Positions 11,324 to 21,146 are shown, numbered from the stretch's first letter. The stretch: DNA of 64,000 bases from Hypoxylon rubiginosum (GCA_902806565.1 CADCXA010000021.1:1612001-1676000); one strand, 5' to 3'. Notes: generated by a model from the sequence alone, not told the origin. A program made the numbers and translations.

Positions 11324-14300
11324 ATGGGAATTCAACAGCATGAGCAAGAGCTTGCTCATGTGCTCCTCACCGAGTTATTGGCGTAAGTTGTCATGAGCCG
11401 AACCTGAATTCTGTCGTTGAGGATTTCTAACACAAGCGACTTCAGGTATCAATTCGCCATGCCAGTGCGGTGGTCCGAGACTCAGAGCATACTTTTCGAC
11501 AAGGTTAATGTCGAGAAGCTGGTCGAGTTTGGCCCATCCCCCATCCTTTTGAATATGGCCAAGAAGACTCTGGGCCAGTTTAATCTCCAATCCGACGCAG
11601 TCAACGGGATAAAGCGATCCCTTCTCTCGACTAGCGCTAATTACGACGACCTTCGCTACGACATACCCCCATCTGCAGAGCCGGAGACGATAGAAACGAA
11701 GAAACCAGAGACTAATCATGCATCGACCGAGCCTGCACCGGCGGCAGCTGTTGCTGATGCGCAACCATCAGCTCCTGCAGGAAATTCGCCAGTTCCAGAT
11801 GCCCCAATAACGGCGCTAGATGCGGTCAAGGCATTGGTCGCGAGCAGTTTAAAGAAACCAGCTTCAGATCTCAAACTTGACGATAGCATAAAAGCTATTT
11901 CAGGAGGGAGATCAATAGTGCAAAATGAAATAATTGGAGACATGCTGGAGGAGTTCGGGCCCTTAGCTGACGACGTTGAGAACATGCCCCTTAAAGAACT
12001 TGCCTCGACAATCCAAGGTTCATATGACGGAAAGCTGAAGAAATGTTTACGCGCTCGTATCGAGAAAATGATCGGGTCAAAGATGCCGGGATCCTTTGAC
12101 CAGATCTCCGCCAGAACTTACCTGAGCGACAAATGGGGTCTTGCTGCTGGAAGGCAGGATGCAGTCCTATTAATCGCACTAGGACAGCAGCCAGCAGCTA
12201 GATTGAAGAAGAACGAGGATGCTGAGGCGTTCTTTGACACAATTTCCCAGGGGTATCTGGACAGCGCGGGGTTGTCGAGGCAAAGAGGCGCTGCCGCATC
12301 GAGCCCGCAACAGACTATGCTTGATTCCAAGGTGGTACAACAACTCCGCGATGAGCATTCCCTTTTGAGAAGAAAGATAGCTGCTCTTCTTTCCGACGAT
12401 GACGAAGCGACATCCTCTCCCGAAACTAGCGATAATTCTGTAGAAATCCAAGAGAAGATCGATACTTACGAAAGGGAACTAGGCGAGGATTTCTGCAATG
12501 GGATCAAGCCGATCTTCAAGGCCAGCCACCAAAGATCCTATGACTCGGTCTGGAATTGGAGTCATGTCGACCTCCTCGATGAATACTACAAGCTTATGGA
12601 AAGTGATATGAGCCAAGAAGACCTCGAAACCGCTATAGCTAGCCTGAAGAACAGAGCCACCGGCAGACTCGAAAGGGCTAGAAAATACCTGCTTAATAAG
12701 CTTTCTTCCTCTACAGATAGCAGAGCTGAGGTAGTCAAAACGGCACTCGAGCAACTCGGCTTAAAATCTACCAGCGACAAGCGCGAGGTACAACAGGTTG
12801 CTGAAAACCAGATATCAGAGTCCGAACCTGTGGAAACGAAATCTCCCCACCTACTCAGAAGAAAGGGGGTTGAATGGGTCCCCGACCGGGGACTAACAAC
12901 TCTTATGAGTTCTAACGGCCTAGCCCCATCAAAGGCATTCGCTGGCAAAGACGTCCTTCTAACTGGAGCGGGCCCGAACTCGATCGGCATTGTGCTTCTT
13001 CAATCGCTTCTCCAGGGAGGAGCTCGCGTTCTGGTAACGACCAGCAGGGCTATGCCCGAAGCGGGCCCCATCTATCAGAAAGTCTTCGCGAAGTACGGAG
13101 CCGACGGATCGAAGCTCGTTGTCCTCCCATGCAACCAGGCCAGCAAGCAGGATATCGAAAATCTAGTCGCGCACATCTACGACCCCGTCAACGGTCTCGG
13201 GTGGGATCTCGATTTCATTATACCTTTCGCAGCGCTGCCCGAAAAGGGTCGCGAAATCGACAATATCGATTCCAAGTCGGAGCTTGCGCACCGAGCCATG
13301 CTGACGAACGTCCTGAGGATCATGGGCACTGTCAAGGTTGCCAAGGAGTCGCGAGGCTCCCGAACAAGACCGGCGCAGGTCTTGTTACCTCTTTCCCCCA
13401 ACCACGGCACTTTTGGAAACGATGGCCTGTACTCGGAATCCAAGATTGGCCTCATGACGCTGCTGAACAAATGGTCTTCCGAGAGCTGGAGCGATTACTT
13501 ATGCCTCTGCGGCGTGATTATCGGGTGGACTCGGGGTACGGGTCTGATGGCGGCGAACGATGCTGTCGCCGAGGAGATCTCCAGGCGAGGAGTCATTACC
13601 TTCTCGACGGAGGAGATGGGCCGACATATTATCGGGCTCATGTCTGATCCTGTCGTGTCGGTCTGCCAGACCGAATGCCTCCTGGCGGATATAAGCGGAG
13701 GTATGGGCGGCGATCCCGAACTAGCGGCATTTATCGCCGGAATAAGGCAGTCTATGCGCCAGAACGAGGAGATTAAACGCGCCCTTGCCGACGAAGAAGC
13801 GCTTGACGAAGGTGCTATTCGAGGAAAGCCTGCCGCTGCGTCGCAATCGAATTCAGCCCTACCTGCGCCACCTCTAATTGACCTTGAGCTGGGCTTCCCT
13901 GCGCTTCCAGACTACGCTACCAACCTCAAGCCCCTGAATTCCAAGCTCGATGACATGGTCGACCTGGAATCGGTTGTGGTCGTGGTTGGTTTCGCTGAAA
14001 TTGGACCGTGGGGTAATTCCCGAACGAGGTGGGAGATGGAACTGAAAGGTGAACTCTCTATCCAGGCTTGCATCGAGTTGGCCTGGATGACTGGACTTAT
14101 CAAGCATAACCCGAAGCCGGCTGCATCCGCTGATGGAGCCGCGGCCGCATGGGTCGACGCCGCGAGTGGTGCGCCTGTCCACGACTTTGAGGTGAAGGTC
14201 AAGTACGAGAAGCAGCTCCTGGAACATACCGGACTCCGACTCATCGAACCAAGCCCCCTGGATCACCTCAACCGGGATAGCAAACAGTTCTTACAGGAGG

Positions 14301-16048
14301 TCATCGTGCAGCACGACCTAGAACCCTTTAACGCATCGTTTGAGACGGCCATGGAATTCGTAAGAGAACACGGCGACAAAGCCGAAATCAAGCAGATACC
14401 CAAAAGCGACCAGTTCTCGGTGCGGATCAGGAAGGGTGCCACCCTGATGGTCCCGAAAGCTAGGGTCTTCGATAGGATCGTCGGCGGCCAGCTCCCGACT
14501 GGCTGGGACCCGACGGTATACGGACTTCCACAAGACCTCTGCGAGAGCGTGGATCGATGCACGCAAATGGCCTTGGTGTGCGCCGCCGAGACCTTCCTCT
14601 CCGCTGGTATCACGGATGTTTATGAGCTGTATAAGACAATCCATGTCGCCGAACTAGCCAACTGTGTTGGATCAGGTATGGGTGGAGGCCAATCTCTACA
14701 GAAACTCTACCGCCAAAGGTATCTCGATCGCCCAGTCCAAAGCGACATCTTAGCTGAGGTCTTCATCAACACGACGGGTGCGTGGCTGAACATGCTTCTC
14801 ATGTCCTCGGCCGGCCCGACAAGAACGCCCGTCGGCGCTTGTGCCACGGCGCTAGAATCCCTCAACCAAGGCTACGATCTCATTGCCAACGGCGGCGCCA
14901 AGGTCTGCCTAGTTGGAGGGTTCGACGACATGACCCAGGATACATCCGCAGAGTTCGCCAACATGAAGGCGACCAATAACAGTATGGCCGACCTCGACAA
15001 TGGCCGTGCGCCGCACGAGACGTCTCGCCCGTGTGCTTCTTCCAGAAAGGGCTTCGTCGAATCCGAAGGATGCGGCATGCAGCTTCTCACTAGCGCGAAG
15101 ATGGCCTTGGAACTGGGACTTCCCATACGAGCCATCGTCGCGCACGTGCAGACCGCGAGCGACGGCACTGGCCGATCGGTCCCGGCCCCCGGAAAAGGCA
15201 TCATGGTCAACGTCCGCGAAACTCCCGGTCTCGGCGCATCGCCGCTCCTGAACATCGACTACAGGAGGAAGCTACTGGAACATTCCCTCAAGTCGATACG
15301 CGAGCGCCAGGAGCTATTCTCCGAGCCAGGGTCCGGCGACCTCCTCGACGAGGTCAAACTCGCCGCGGAGCGGGAGGAGAGGGAAGCCCGGCGGCGATTC
15401 GGCAACGCCTTCTGGACGCACGACAGCCGCATCTCCCCCCTGCGCGGCGCCCTCGCCGTCTGGAACCTGACGGCCGACGACATCGGCGTCGTGTCGCTGC
15501 ACGGCACGTCGACGGAGCTCAACGAGAAGAACGAGGTCGAGGTGCTGCACCGGCAGCTCGCCCAGCTCGGCCGCACGCCCGGCAACGCCGCGCTGGCCGT
15601 CTGCCAGAAGTACCTGACGGGCCACCCCAAGGGCGCCGCCGCCGCCTGGATGCTCAACGGGTGCTGCCAGATCCTCGAGAGCGGCCGCGTGCCCGGGAAC
15701 CGCAACGCCGACAACGTGGACGCGGCGCTCGCGCCGTGGGAGAACCTCGTGTTCCCGAACCGGACCGTCCAGGTCGGCGCCGTCAGCGCGTTCAGCGTCA
15801 CGAGCTTCGGGTTCGGGCAGAAGGGCGCGCAGGCGCTCGGCGTGCACCCCAAGTTCGTGCTCGCGACGGTCGGCGAGCGGCGGTACGAGGAGTACGGCCG
15901 GCGCCGCCAGGAGCGATATTTCAGGGCTAAGCAGCACTTCCAGAACACGTTCTACGGCGGCCGCATGGTGGCGCTAAAGGACGACGCGCCCTATCCCAAG
16001 GCGCGCCAGCTCGAGACGCTGGTTGACGCATCTGCGAGGTTCGGGTGA
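11324..16048 (+). CDS. Fungal type I fatty acid synthase subunit alpha, without phosphopantetheinyl transferase domain (hexanoate-synthase type)
   Basis: Two exons, 11324-11382 and 11446-16048, around a 63-bp GTAAGT..CAG intron with a CTAAC branch site. The join gives MGIQQHEQELAHVLLTELLA|YQFAMPVRW, which matches FAS alpha N-termini, and a product of 1553 residues. Domains: N-terminal piece of the MPT domain (1-95); acyl carrier domain with phosphopantetheine serine in GGRS (Ser176); ketoreductase (TGAGPNSIG near 525, Tyr682 in GLYSESK with Lys686); ketosynthase with Cys1152 (GACATALES), His1372 (SLHGTS) and His1413 (TGHPKGA). The protein ends about 50 residues after the ketosynthase. Primary fungal FAS2 (about 1850-1890 residues) adds a C-terminal phosphopantetheinyl transferase, which is absent here. 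The size and layout match StcJ/AflA/HexA-type alpha subunits, which make hexanoyl starters and need a PPTase supplied in trans. Product chain length cannot be read from the sequence. Confidence 0.93.
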
Positions 16049-16739
16049 AGGGTTCCTTCCTTTAGTATATAATTTATGTTGCTGGGAGATCAATACCATT
16101 TCTTTCCAGGCGTTAGGGACGTGGTCATTTTCAAGTCATGTTGGAGTTCCGAGATAGATATCAGCGGTAGATTATCGATAATAAGGGAGTTGGTCTGGGA
16201 CTGCCTAGAGTTAGTGCTGAGGTCGAGTCTTTGAAATTTATTAATCCGCCTATTGTCTATAACACTCTGAATTTTGCTCATGTCTACATCGGTAAAAACG
16301 TAATGTGATTATCAAGATTTGGGAAACTGCTATTTCGCAAAGAAGGAAAAAGAGAAAGAGAAAAAGAAGCGTTGGCGGCGCTCCCCTTAGCGATTCATAT
16401 ACAGCCCACTTACGTAACATGAGCATTACGTAGCATTAACATTACGTAACGTGTTACATTACGTAACACGGGCATTACGTAAGAACCGTGATAGCGACCC
16501 CTGAATAGCTTCATATCTCGGATTCGTTTGCGAAATTTTGGCCTGCTCTCACCTACCAGCCTCAAACTCTACATGAATCATGAACATAGTGCTAGTTTCA
16601 TTATGTCTGTTATAACGGACAACACTTGTAGTTATTGAGGACCTAGGTAGCTAACCCTTCTTGTGTCCAAGATACAGATATGTCCATCGGATCTTGTCAA
16701 TACCAATAATGTCCGATCGAGGGTACAAAGTACTGTTAG
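16049..16739. other. Intergenic, FAS alpha 3' flank
   Basis: No gene is visible. It holds an A/G-rich tract (about 16338-16370) and the phased TACGTA array listed separately. Confidence 0.5.
16411..16481. repeat. Phased array of five TACGTA palindromes (16-17 bp period)
   Basis: TACGTA occurs at 16411, 16427, 16443, 16460 and 16476, giving spacings of 16, 16, 17 and 16 bp. Most copies extend to ATTACGTAA. The sequence between copies is degenerate (for example CATGAGCAT, GCATTAACAT). This may be a decaying minisatellite or a homotypic cluster of bZIP-type sites (TTACGTAA is a known bZIP core). Confidence 0.85.
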
Positions 16740-17919
16740 GTAACATCTAAATATCTTAAAAGCGATGAAATGGCCATACTATGAGTACTACAGGAGTCTA
16801 GCTACCATTAGGTTTCTTACCAAAGGTGTCTATACGTGTGGGAGAAGATAGCATCATGTCCCGAAATCAAGGCATAGGTATCACCAGTATCATATCGCAT
16901 AATCAGTTATTAACGCCGTACCAAACATTTAGAGTAAAATTTCATATCTAATACTACGTAGGTCATCATATTCAGACTATAGTTAAAGAACGTGTATTAA
17001 AGAGCGTGTTCTACAGAGTGTGTGTTAAAATAACAAAAGACAAGCTACGTCCTCAATCGATAGTGTTGGGTGATCAAGACTGGGTCTAGCCAGTAATGCT
17101 TAGTGCGGCTACATGACTTACATCCAACTCCACCAACTGGTTCTGAACAAATTGAACATGTCTCGGCGAAGCTCCTGGTCTTCAGAACTATCCTCACCTG
17201 TCACAACGCCAAAGTAGGCCCGCTTTTGGTCGACAACCTTTTCTTTAATCTCATCGATTATTGTTCGAAGTGCCATGTCGTGAATCGGCTCAATCTTCAT
17301 GAAGCTTCCAGCTCGGAAGGTCTTGAAAAGCTGTAGCTCGTCGGAAAAGAGCCGTTGGAATGCACAGACGATTTCCGGTTTGCTGGGCCAGAGAAGCGGG
17401 GTTGTATCGTTCAGGAGAGAACGAAGTTCTGCATTTTGACAATGGTCTTCACACCATAGAACAACCTTCTCGAGGGTGTCAGCATCAATTTCTGTAAGAT
17501 CCCAAGTAATTGCGTCGATCTCGGCATCCGAGAGATTCTCAATTTCGTCTTTAAGCAACCCAGACATGTTGGCAGCGTCACGGCTGATAAACATCCCGAC
17601 GCCTTCTTTGCTTCGGAGTGAGATAAGACCAGAAGCCATTTTTGAGGTGTGTGAGTATGTTAGGTAGTGAATCTGTAAAGTAATTTCGTAAGTTGGATAT
17701 GTTTCTGCACCTAGGTAGCTAAATGTAGCCAAACAGATGGAAGCTTGGAAATAGAACGAGGACGGGATATAAATAGCCAGTCTCCGGTACTTGACACAAT
17801 CGATTGTTCAGAACTATGAAACGAAGGTACTCCATACAATGCCTTTGTACAGGAGTTCTCACATAGACATTGTTGTAGATACAGGTCGGTCGAGACATAC
17901 ATTGCTGTGAGGAAACAGT
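16740..17919. repeat. Tandem duplication, left copy (contains SKP1-like gene 1)
   Basis: Aligns by eye with the copy at about 17920-19030, in both flanks and in the gene between. Matching blocks: TACTACAGGAGTCTAGCTA at 16786 against 17962, GGAGAAGATA at 16841 against 18023, TCCATACAATGCCTTTGT at 17831 against 18976. The offset is 1131-1182 bp, so small indels have accumulated. Outer boundaries are approximate. Confidence 0.8.
17118..17639 (-). CDS. SKP1-like (BTB/POZ-fold) protein, copy 1 of 3
   Basis: A 173-residue, intronless frame. The ATG at 17639 is chosen because MASGLISLRSKEG lines up with MSSRTSGLLPLRSKDG of the neighbouring paralogue; the frame extends 31 codons upstream without family support. 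SKP1 hallmarks: an N-terminal strand (ISLRSKEGVGMFISRDAA), the LEKVVLWCEDHC helix near residue 75 (SKP1 usually has KKVIQWC..H), and the MKIEPIHDMALRTIIDEIK region. SKP1 links F-box proteins to cullin in SCF ubiquitin ligases. The C-terminal part (YFGVVTGEDSSEDQELRR) is reminiscent of the F-box-binding helices but diverged and ends in an odd Trp-rich tail. It shares a tandem duplication with the next gene. A divergent adaptor or a non-SCF role are both possible. Confidence 0.75.
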   Translation of the reverse strand: MASGLISLRSKEGVGMFISRDAANMSGLLKDEIENLSDAEIDAITWDLTEIDADTLEKVVLWCEDHCQNAELRSLLNDTTPLLWPSKPEIVCAFQRLFSDELQLFKTFRAGSFMKIEPIHDMALRTIIDEIKEKVVDQKRAYFGVVTGEDSSEDQELRRDMFNLFRTSWWSWM

Positions 17920-19030
17920 ATTTAACAATCTGAAAAGCAATAAAACGGTCATACTATTAAATACTACAGGAATCTAGCTAGGTACCACTAACATAGGTCT
18001 CTTACTGAAGGTGCTTGTACAAGGAGAAGATAGAGTTCTGCAACGAAGTCTACTTAGGGAGGTAGGCTTATAACTAGCATTGCATCGTATATATCAGTTA
18101 TCAATGTCATATTAAACGTCTACAGTGAATCTTCATACCAGATATTTAAATATCACGTAGGTCACTATATTCGGCATATCGACTAGTAACGTAAAGCGAA
18201 GACTTGAGAAGTAGAATTAAACAGAGGCTAGACTATCTCTGCACTCGTCGTCTAGTCTAAGAATAAAATATGTGTAAATTCGATATTAGCCAAAAGATTG
18301 CAGCTGGCTTAAGAGTTTCCCTTCAAGAACGACTGCAGTCGGCCCTGGTACTCCTGCTTTTTGCTGTCCGACATCTTCTCCGCGTTCTTCTCAATGGTGA
18401 AATATGCCATGTCGACAAGCGGCTGAATTTCCAACAGGAGTGCAGCCCTGAAAGCGTCGAAGAGCTCTTCATCGTTACCCCAGAGCCATAAGAACATGAG
18501 GGCCATCTCCGGCTGGTCAACCCAGGCGTGCGGGGGTGCATCGAGTATATGAGGATTGAGCTCCGTGCTATAGGCGTAGTCCTCTAACCATTGAACAACC
18601 TTATCGAGGGTAGTACCTTCAATAGTGTCAATAACAACCATTTGCCTTGGGGCTAGATTCACCATCGCGCCTCTAAGATACCCAGAGAACCTGGCAGCCT
18701 CGGGGCTAATAAACGTTGAGACACCATCCTTACTGCGGAGTGGCAGAAGACCAGAAGTTCGGCTAGACATCTTTTTTTTTTGTGGATGTGTTGGGTAAGT
18801 AAAGGTATCTAGTGTAGTGAGTTTTGGAAAGTGTCTAAAGTTTGCGAGTCGATTGTGTTTTGGTGAGAGGTATGGCCCGAAAATAGAGGACTAGAAGTAG
18901 AACAGGAACAGTATATATATAGGCGATTCTATGATTTATTGCAGATTATTGCTAAGAATCATGGGGTGAAGGCACTCCATACAATGCCTTTGTGGAGGAG
19001 TTTTCACAGAGACATTGTTGTAGTATGCCC
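17920..19030. repeat. Tandem duplication, right copy (contains SKP1-like gene 2)
   Basis: Second copy of the unit at about 16740-17919, with the same order of 3' flank, SKP1-like gene and 5' flank. The upstream block TCCATACAATGCCTTTGT is identical over 18 bp (18976-18993) although the coding parts are strongly diverged. Boundaries are approximate. Confidence 0.8.
18309..18770 (-). CDS. SKP1-like protein, copy 2 of 3, lacking the usual C-terminal helices
   Basis: 153 residues, intronless, ATG at 18768-18770. The N-terminal strand LPLRSKDGVSTFISPEAARFSG and the helix LDKVVQWLEDYAY match the SKP1 pattern. The FDAFRAALLLEIQPLVDMAYFTIEK segment matches the SKP1 A-NY-I-LLD region. The protein then ends in SDSKKQEYQGRLQSFLKGNS, without the FTPEEEA..R.E..W segment that in SKP1 completes the F-box contact. 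It may therefore bind cullin-side partners without F-box proteins, or be decaying. It is the diverged tandem duplicate of the gene at 17118-17639. Directly upstream, on the opposite strand, lies a P450 gene fragment. Confidence 0.72.
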   Translation of the reverse strand: MSSRTSGLLPLRSKDGVSTFISPEAARFSGYLRGAMVNLAPRQMVVIDTIEGTTLDKVVQWLEDYAYSTELNPHILDAPPHAWVDQPEMALMFLWLWGNDEELFDAFRAALLLEIQPLVDMAYFTIEKNAEKMSDSKKQEYQGRLQSFLKGNS

Positions 19031-19043
19031 ATACTGCCGTTGA

Positions 19044-19271
19044 ATGATACTTGCTCGATGGAACAAAGAAATGTCGGGGATATTCTTCCATCTCACCAAC
19101 GACGCATACCGGTACCAAAGGCTCATAAAAGAAATTTTGGAAGCCTTTCCAACGGCCGGCGACCCTGAAGTGTTCCGCCCAGAGCGGTGGATCCCAGACG
19201 AGGATACGGGGGTCACACACGAAGACGTAGCGAGAACACGATCCAATTTTCATCCCTTTGCTTCAATGTAA
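19044..19271 (+). pseudogene. Cytochrome P450 fragment (internal deletion, no haem loop)
   Basis: A 75-codon frame. Its first half (FHLTNDAYRYQRLIKEI) matches the end of the P450 I helix and the J helix. Its second half (DPEVFRPERWIPDE, then RSNFHPFA) matches the PERF region that precedes the haem-binding cysteine loop. The roughly 70-80 residues that should lie between, including the K-helix E-x-x-R, are missing, and a stop follows HPFASM where the FGxGxxxC loop should begin. This is a dead remnant of a fungal P450 gene. It lies between the duplicated SKP1-like unit and a broken thioesterase gene, which supports a decayed metabolic cluster here. Confidence 0.8.
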
Positions 19272-19431
19272 GGGGACTGAAGAACCCCTCACATTGGAGC
19301 ACGGGAATTCTTTGATATTTTAGGTACCCAGCTACCTTGGCTATAAATTAGATACCTGGCCCCTATTATTCTTAATACCTCCCTGAAATACGCTCATTGC
19401 TGCATTCAATCTACCTAGGTACTAGCCCGCT

Positions 19432-20443
19432 ATGAAGAACATCCTAGTGGATCAAATCAACCTTAAACAAACCTCATCACATACATACACCATCTCTCAT
19501 CATAATGACTGGACCGTGGGGCACAGTATGTGTAAGCGGCAGAATGTCTCCCAGCTTTCGTTAACCCCGATGCAGCTCTCCATGGCGGAGCCATTGCCTC
19601 GGCAATCTATTTAGCTGCCGCAACGCATCTATCTACTGCCTTAGCAGCGCAGGACTAGCCTGATGTCTACACGCTTCACCTCGAATTCGTGCGAGCCTGC
19701 GAAGTCAGCGACAGCGTAATAACTATCGCTGACTTGAAAGTTGGCGCCACTACCTCTACGCTTCAACTCCAACTCTCTCAGAAGAGCAAAACCAAAGTCG
19801 TGGCCTTGGTGACGTCGACCAACTTTGACAAACCCGCCGGCCCGACCCGACACCAATTCCCGACTTTGACAGGGTCCAGGCCCAAGAGCCCGACGAGCAC
19901 TGGATCCCAGCACGTCTGACAAGCGAAGTGTTGCCCTTTAGCCGTCGCATGCTTTTCCTAAAGCCTCGTGATAGGCCTCCGGACGGCGTCAATGATGCTT
20001 GGAACAGCTTCATCGGCAAGGGGCGGATACGCAATTCCTACTTGCCGTTGATGGCCGATTGCTTCCCCTCCATGTCGGACACGCTGCTCCGTAACGGCAG
20101 CCTGTTTGATGCGAACAGATCCTTTGATCGAATGAAGGAATGGGCCCAAGAACACCCAGGCGTTCCCTGCGAGCTATACAATTCACAGGAGGATGTTCTA
20201 CGAGCAACGATATTTAATAACAATATCACGTTGGACATTGAATTCAAGAGAAGACTAGCGAAAGAGAGTGTACAGTGGACATTCACGAGAGTCACTACTC
20301 GATTGCTGGATGCTGGGAGAATGGACGTGGATATCGTCATCTGCGGTCCAAAAATGGAGATTCTTTGCCTGGCTCGCCAAGCCATTTTGGTTCTTGAAGC
20401 CAAGAGGAAGTTCGGGGCTAGAAAAGAGAAGCCAGCCCTTTAA
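19432..20443 (+). pseudogene. Acyl-CoA thioesterase-like (double hotdog) pseudogene
   Basis: The product can be followed almost end to end. Exon 1 from ATG 19432 gives SSHTYTISHHNDWTVGH. A 50-bp intron (19526-19575, GTATGT..GCAG) leads to LHGGAIASAIYLAAATHL. An in-frame TAG at 19656-19658 follows, just before PDVYTLHLEFVRACE. The frame continues to TSTNFDKPAGP, where a tandem CCCGA duplication (19841-19845 and 19846-19850) shifts it. Past the shift the family sequence resumes (PDFDRVQAQEPDEHW, NDAWNSFIG, LDIEFKRRL, WTFTRV, RQAILVLEAKR) to TAA at 20443. This matches fungal thioesterase-like proteins of the TesB/4HBT type, often found beside PKS or FAS genes. Only two lesions suggest recent loss. 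No intact copy is seen in the window. Confidence 0.85.
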
Positions 20444-20636
20444 ATGATGAGCCCATTTCTAAGCGCGATATGCTGTACATGGTAAGGTAATGTTACTGAT
20501 CGAGGGGACCGATCCTAGCAAATCACGAAGGGCTCTACATGTTCAACAATCACATAATAATATTATTCAAAATTTGTTCCAAGGTCATGTATTAATTGTT
20601 CTTAGCCCATGCTAAGCAACCACGGGGGGTCGGCTA

Positions 20637-21146
20637 TCACCAGTAGTTCTTTGACGGCCCTTCCGCCCACTGGGTCTCGGATCTGATCTGGGCTTCTTCT
20701 TCCGGGGTAAAGTCGGACTCGATGCCAAGGTATTCGCGCATCTCCTCGGTAGACTTGCCCTTGAGGGCCTCCGCGATGGTTTTGATGGCGTAGTCGAGAA
20801 GGGGCTGGACGTTCATGTAGTTGGCGGCGTTGGTGACAGCGAAGATGGTGTCGTTATCCTCGAACGTGAGGAACTCGGCGTCCCATTGGGGGATCTTGCT
20901 AGGACCGACCGGCTTGAGGCCCTGAGGCGCTTGGTGGGCGGCGAAATGCTCGCACCACTCGACGACGATCTTGAGACTGGCGCCGTCGACGGCGTCGAGG
21001 GGGATGGGCAGCTCCGTCTCCGTCTCGGGGAGATCCTCCATTAAGTCCGCGAGGATCTGCGAGTGGCGGGCAGCGTTGCGGCTGATGGTGATCTCGGTAC
21101 CATCCCCGCTGATGAGCATGAGAGTACCCGTGAGTTCAGCTGCCAT
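20637..21146 (-). CDS. SKP1-like protein, copy 3 of 3 (closest to canonical SKP1)
   Basis: 169 residues, intronless, ATG at 21144-21146. It carries the whole SKP1 layout: N-terminal BTB/POZ strand (LMLISGDGTEITISRNAAR), an acidic linker, LKIVVEWCEHFAAH, AANYMNVQPLLDYAIKTIAE, then the C-terminal F-box-contact region KGKSTEEMREYLGI, DFTPEEEAQIRSETQWAE. All key helices are present, so it could act as an SCF adaptor between cullin and F-box proteins. It is probably not the housekeeping SKP1 (sconC in moulds), because two degenerate relatives lie alongside, it has no introns, and the loop before FEDNDTIF is longer and unusual. An intronless paralogue, possibly from retroposition, is an inference. 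Confidence 0.82.
   Translation of the reverse strand: MAAELTGTLMLISGDGTEITISRNAARHSQILADLMEDLPETETELPIPLDAVDGASLKIVVEWCEHFAAHQAPQGLKPVGPSKIPQWDAEFLTFEDNDTIFAVTNAANYMNVQPLLDYAIKTIAEALKGKSTEEMREYLGIESDFTPEEEAQIRSETQWAEGPSKNYW

Noticed and set aside
15259..15948. Minus-strand frames of about 200-230 codons opposite the ketosynthase region
   Set aside because: They overlap the conserved ketosynthase coding sequence in the GC-rich end of the gene and encode low-complexity Arg/Ala-rich product.
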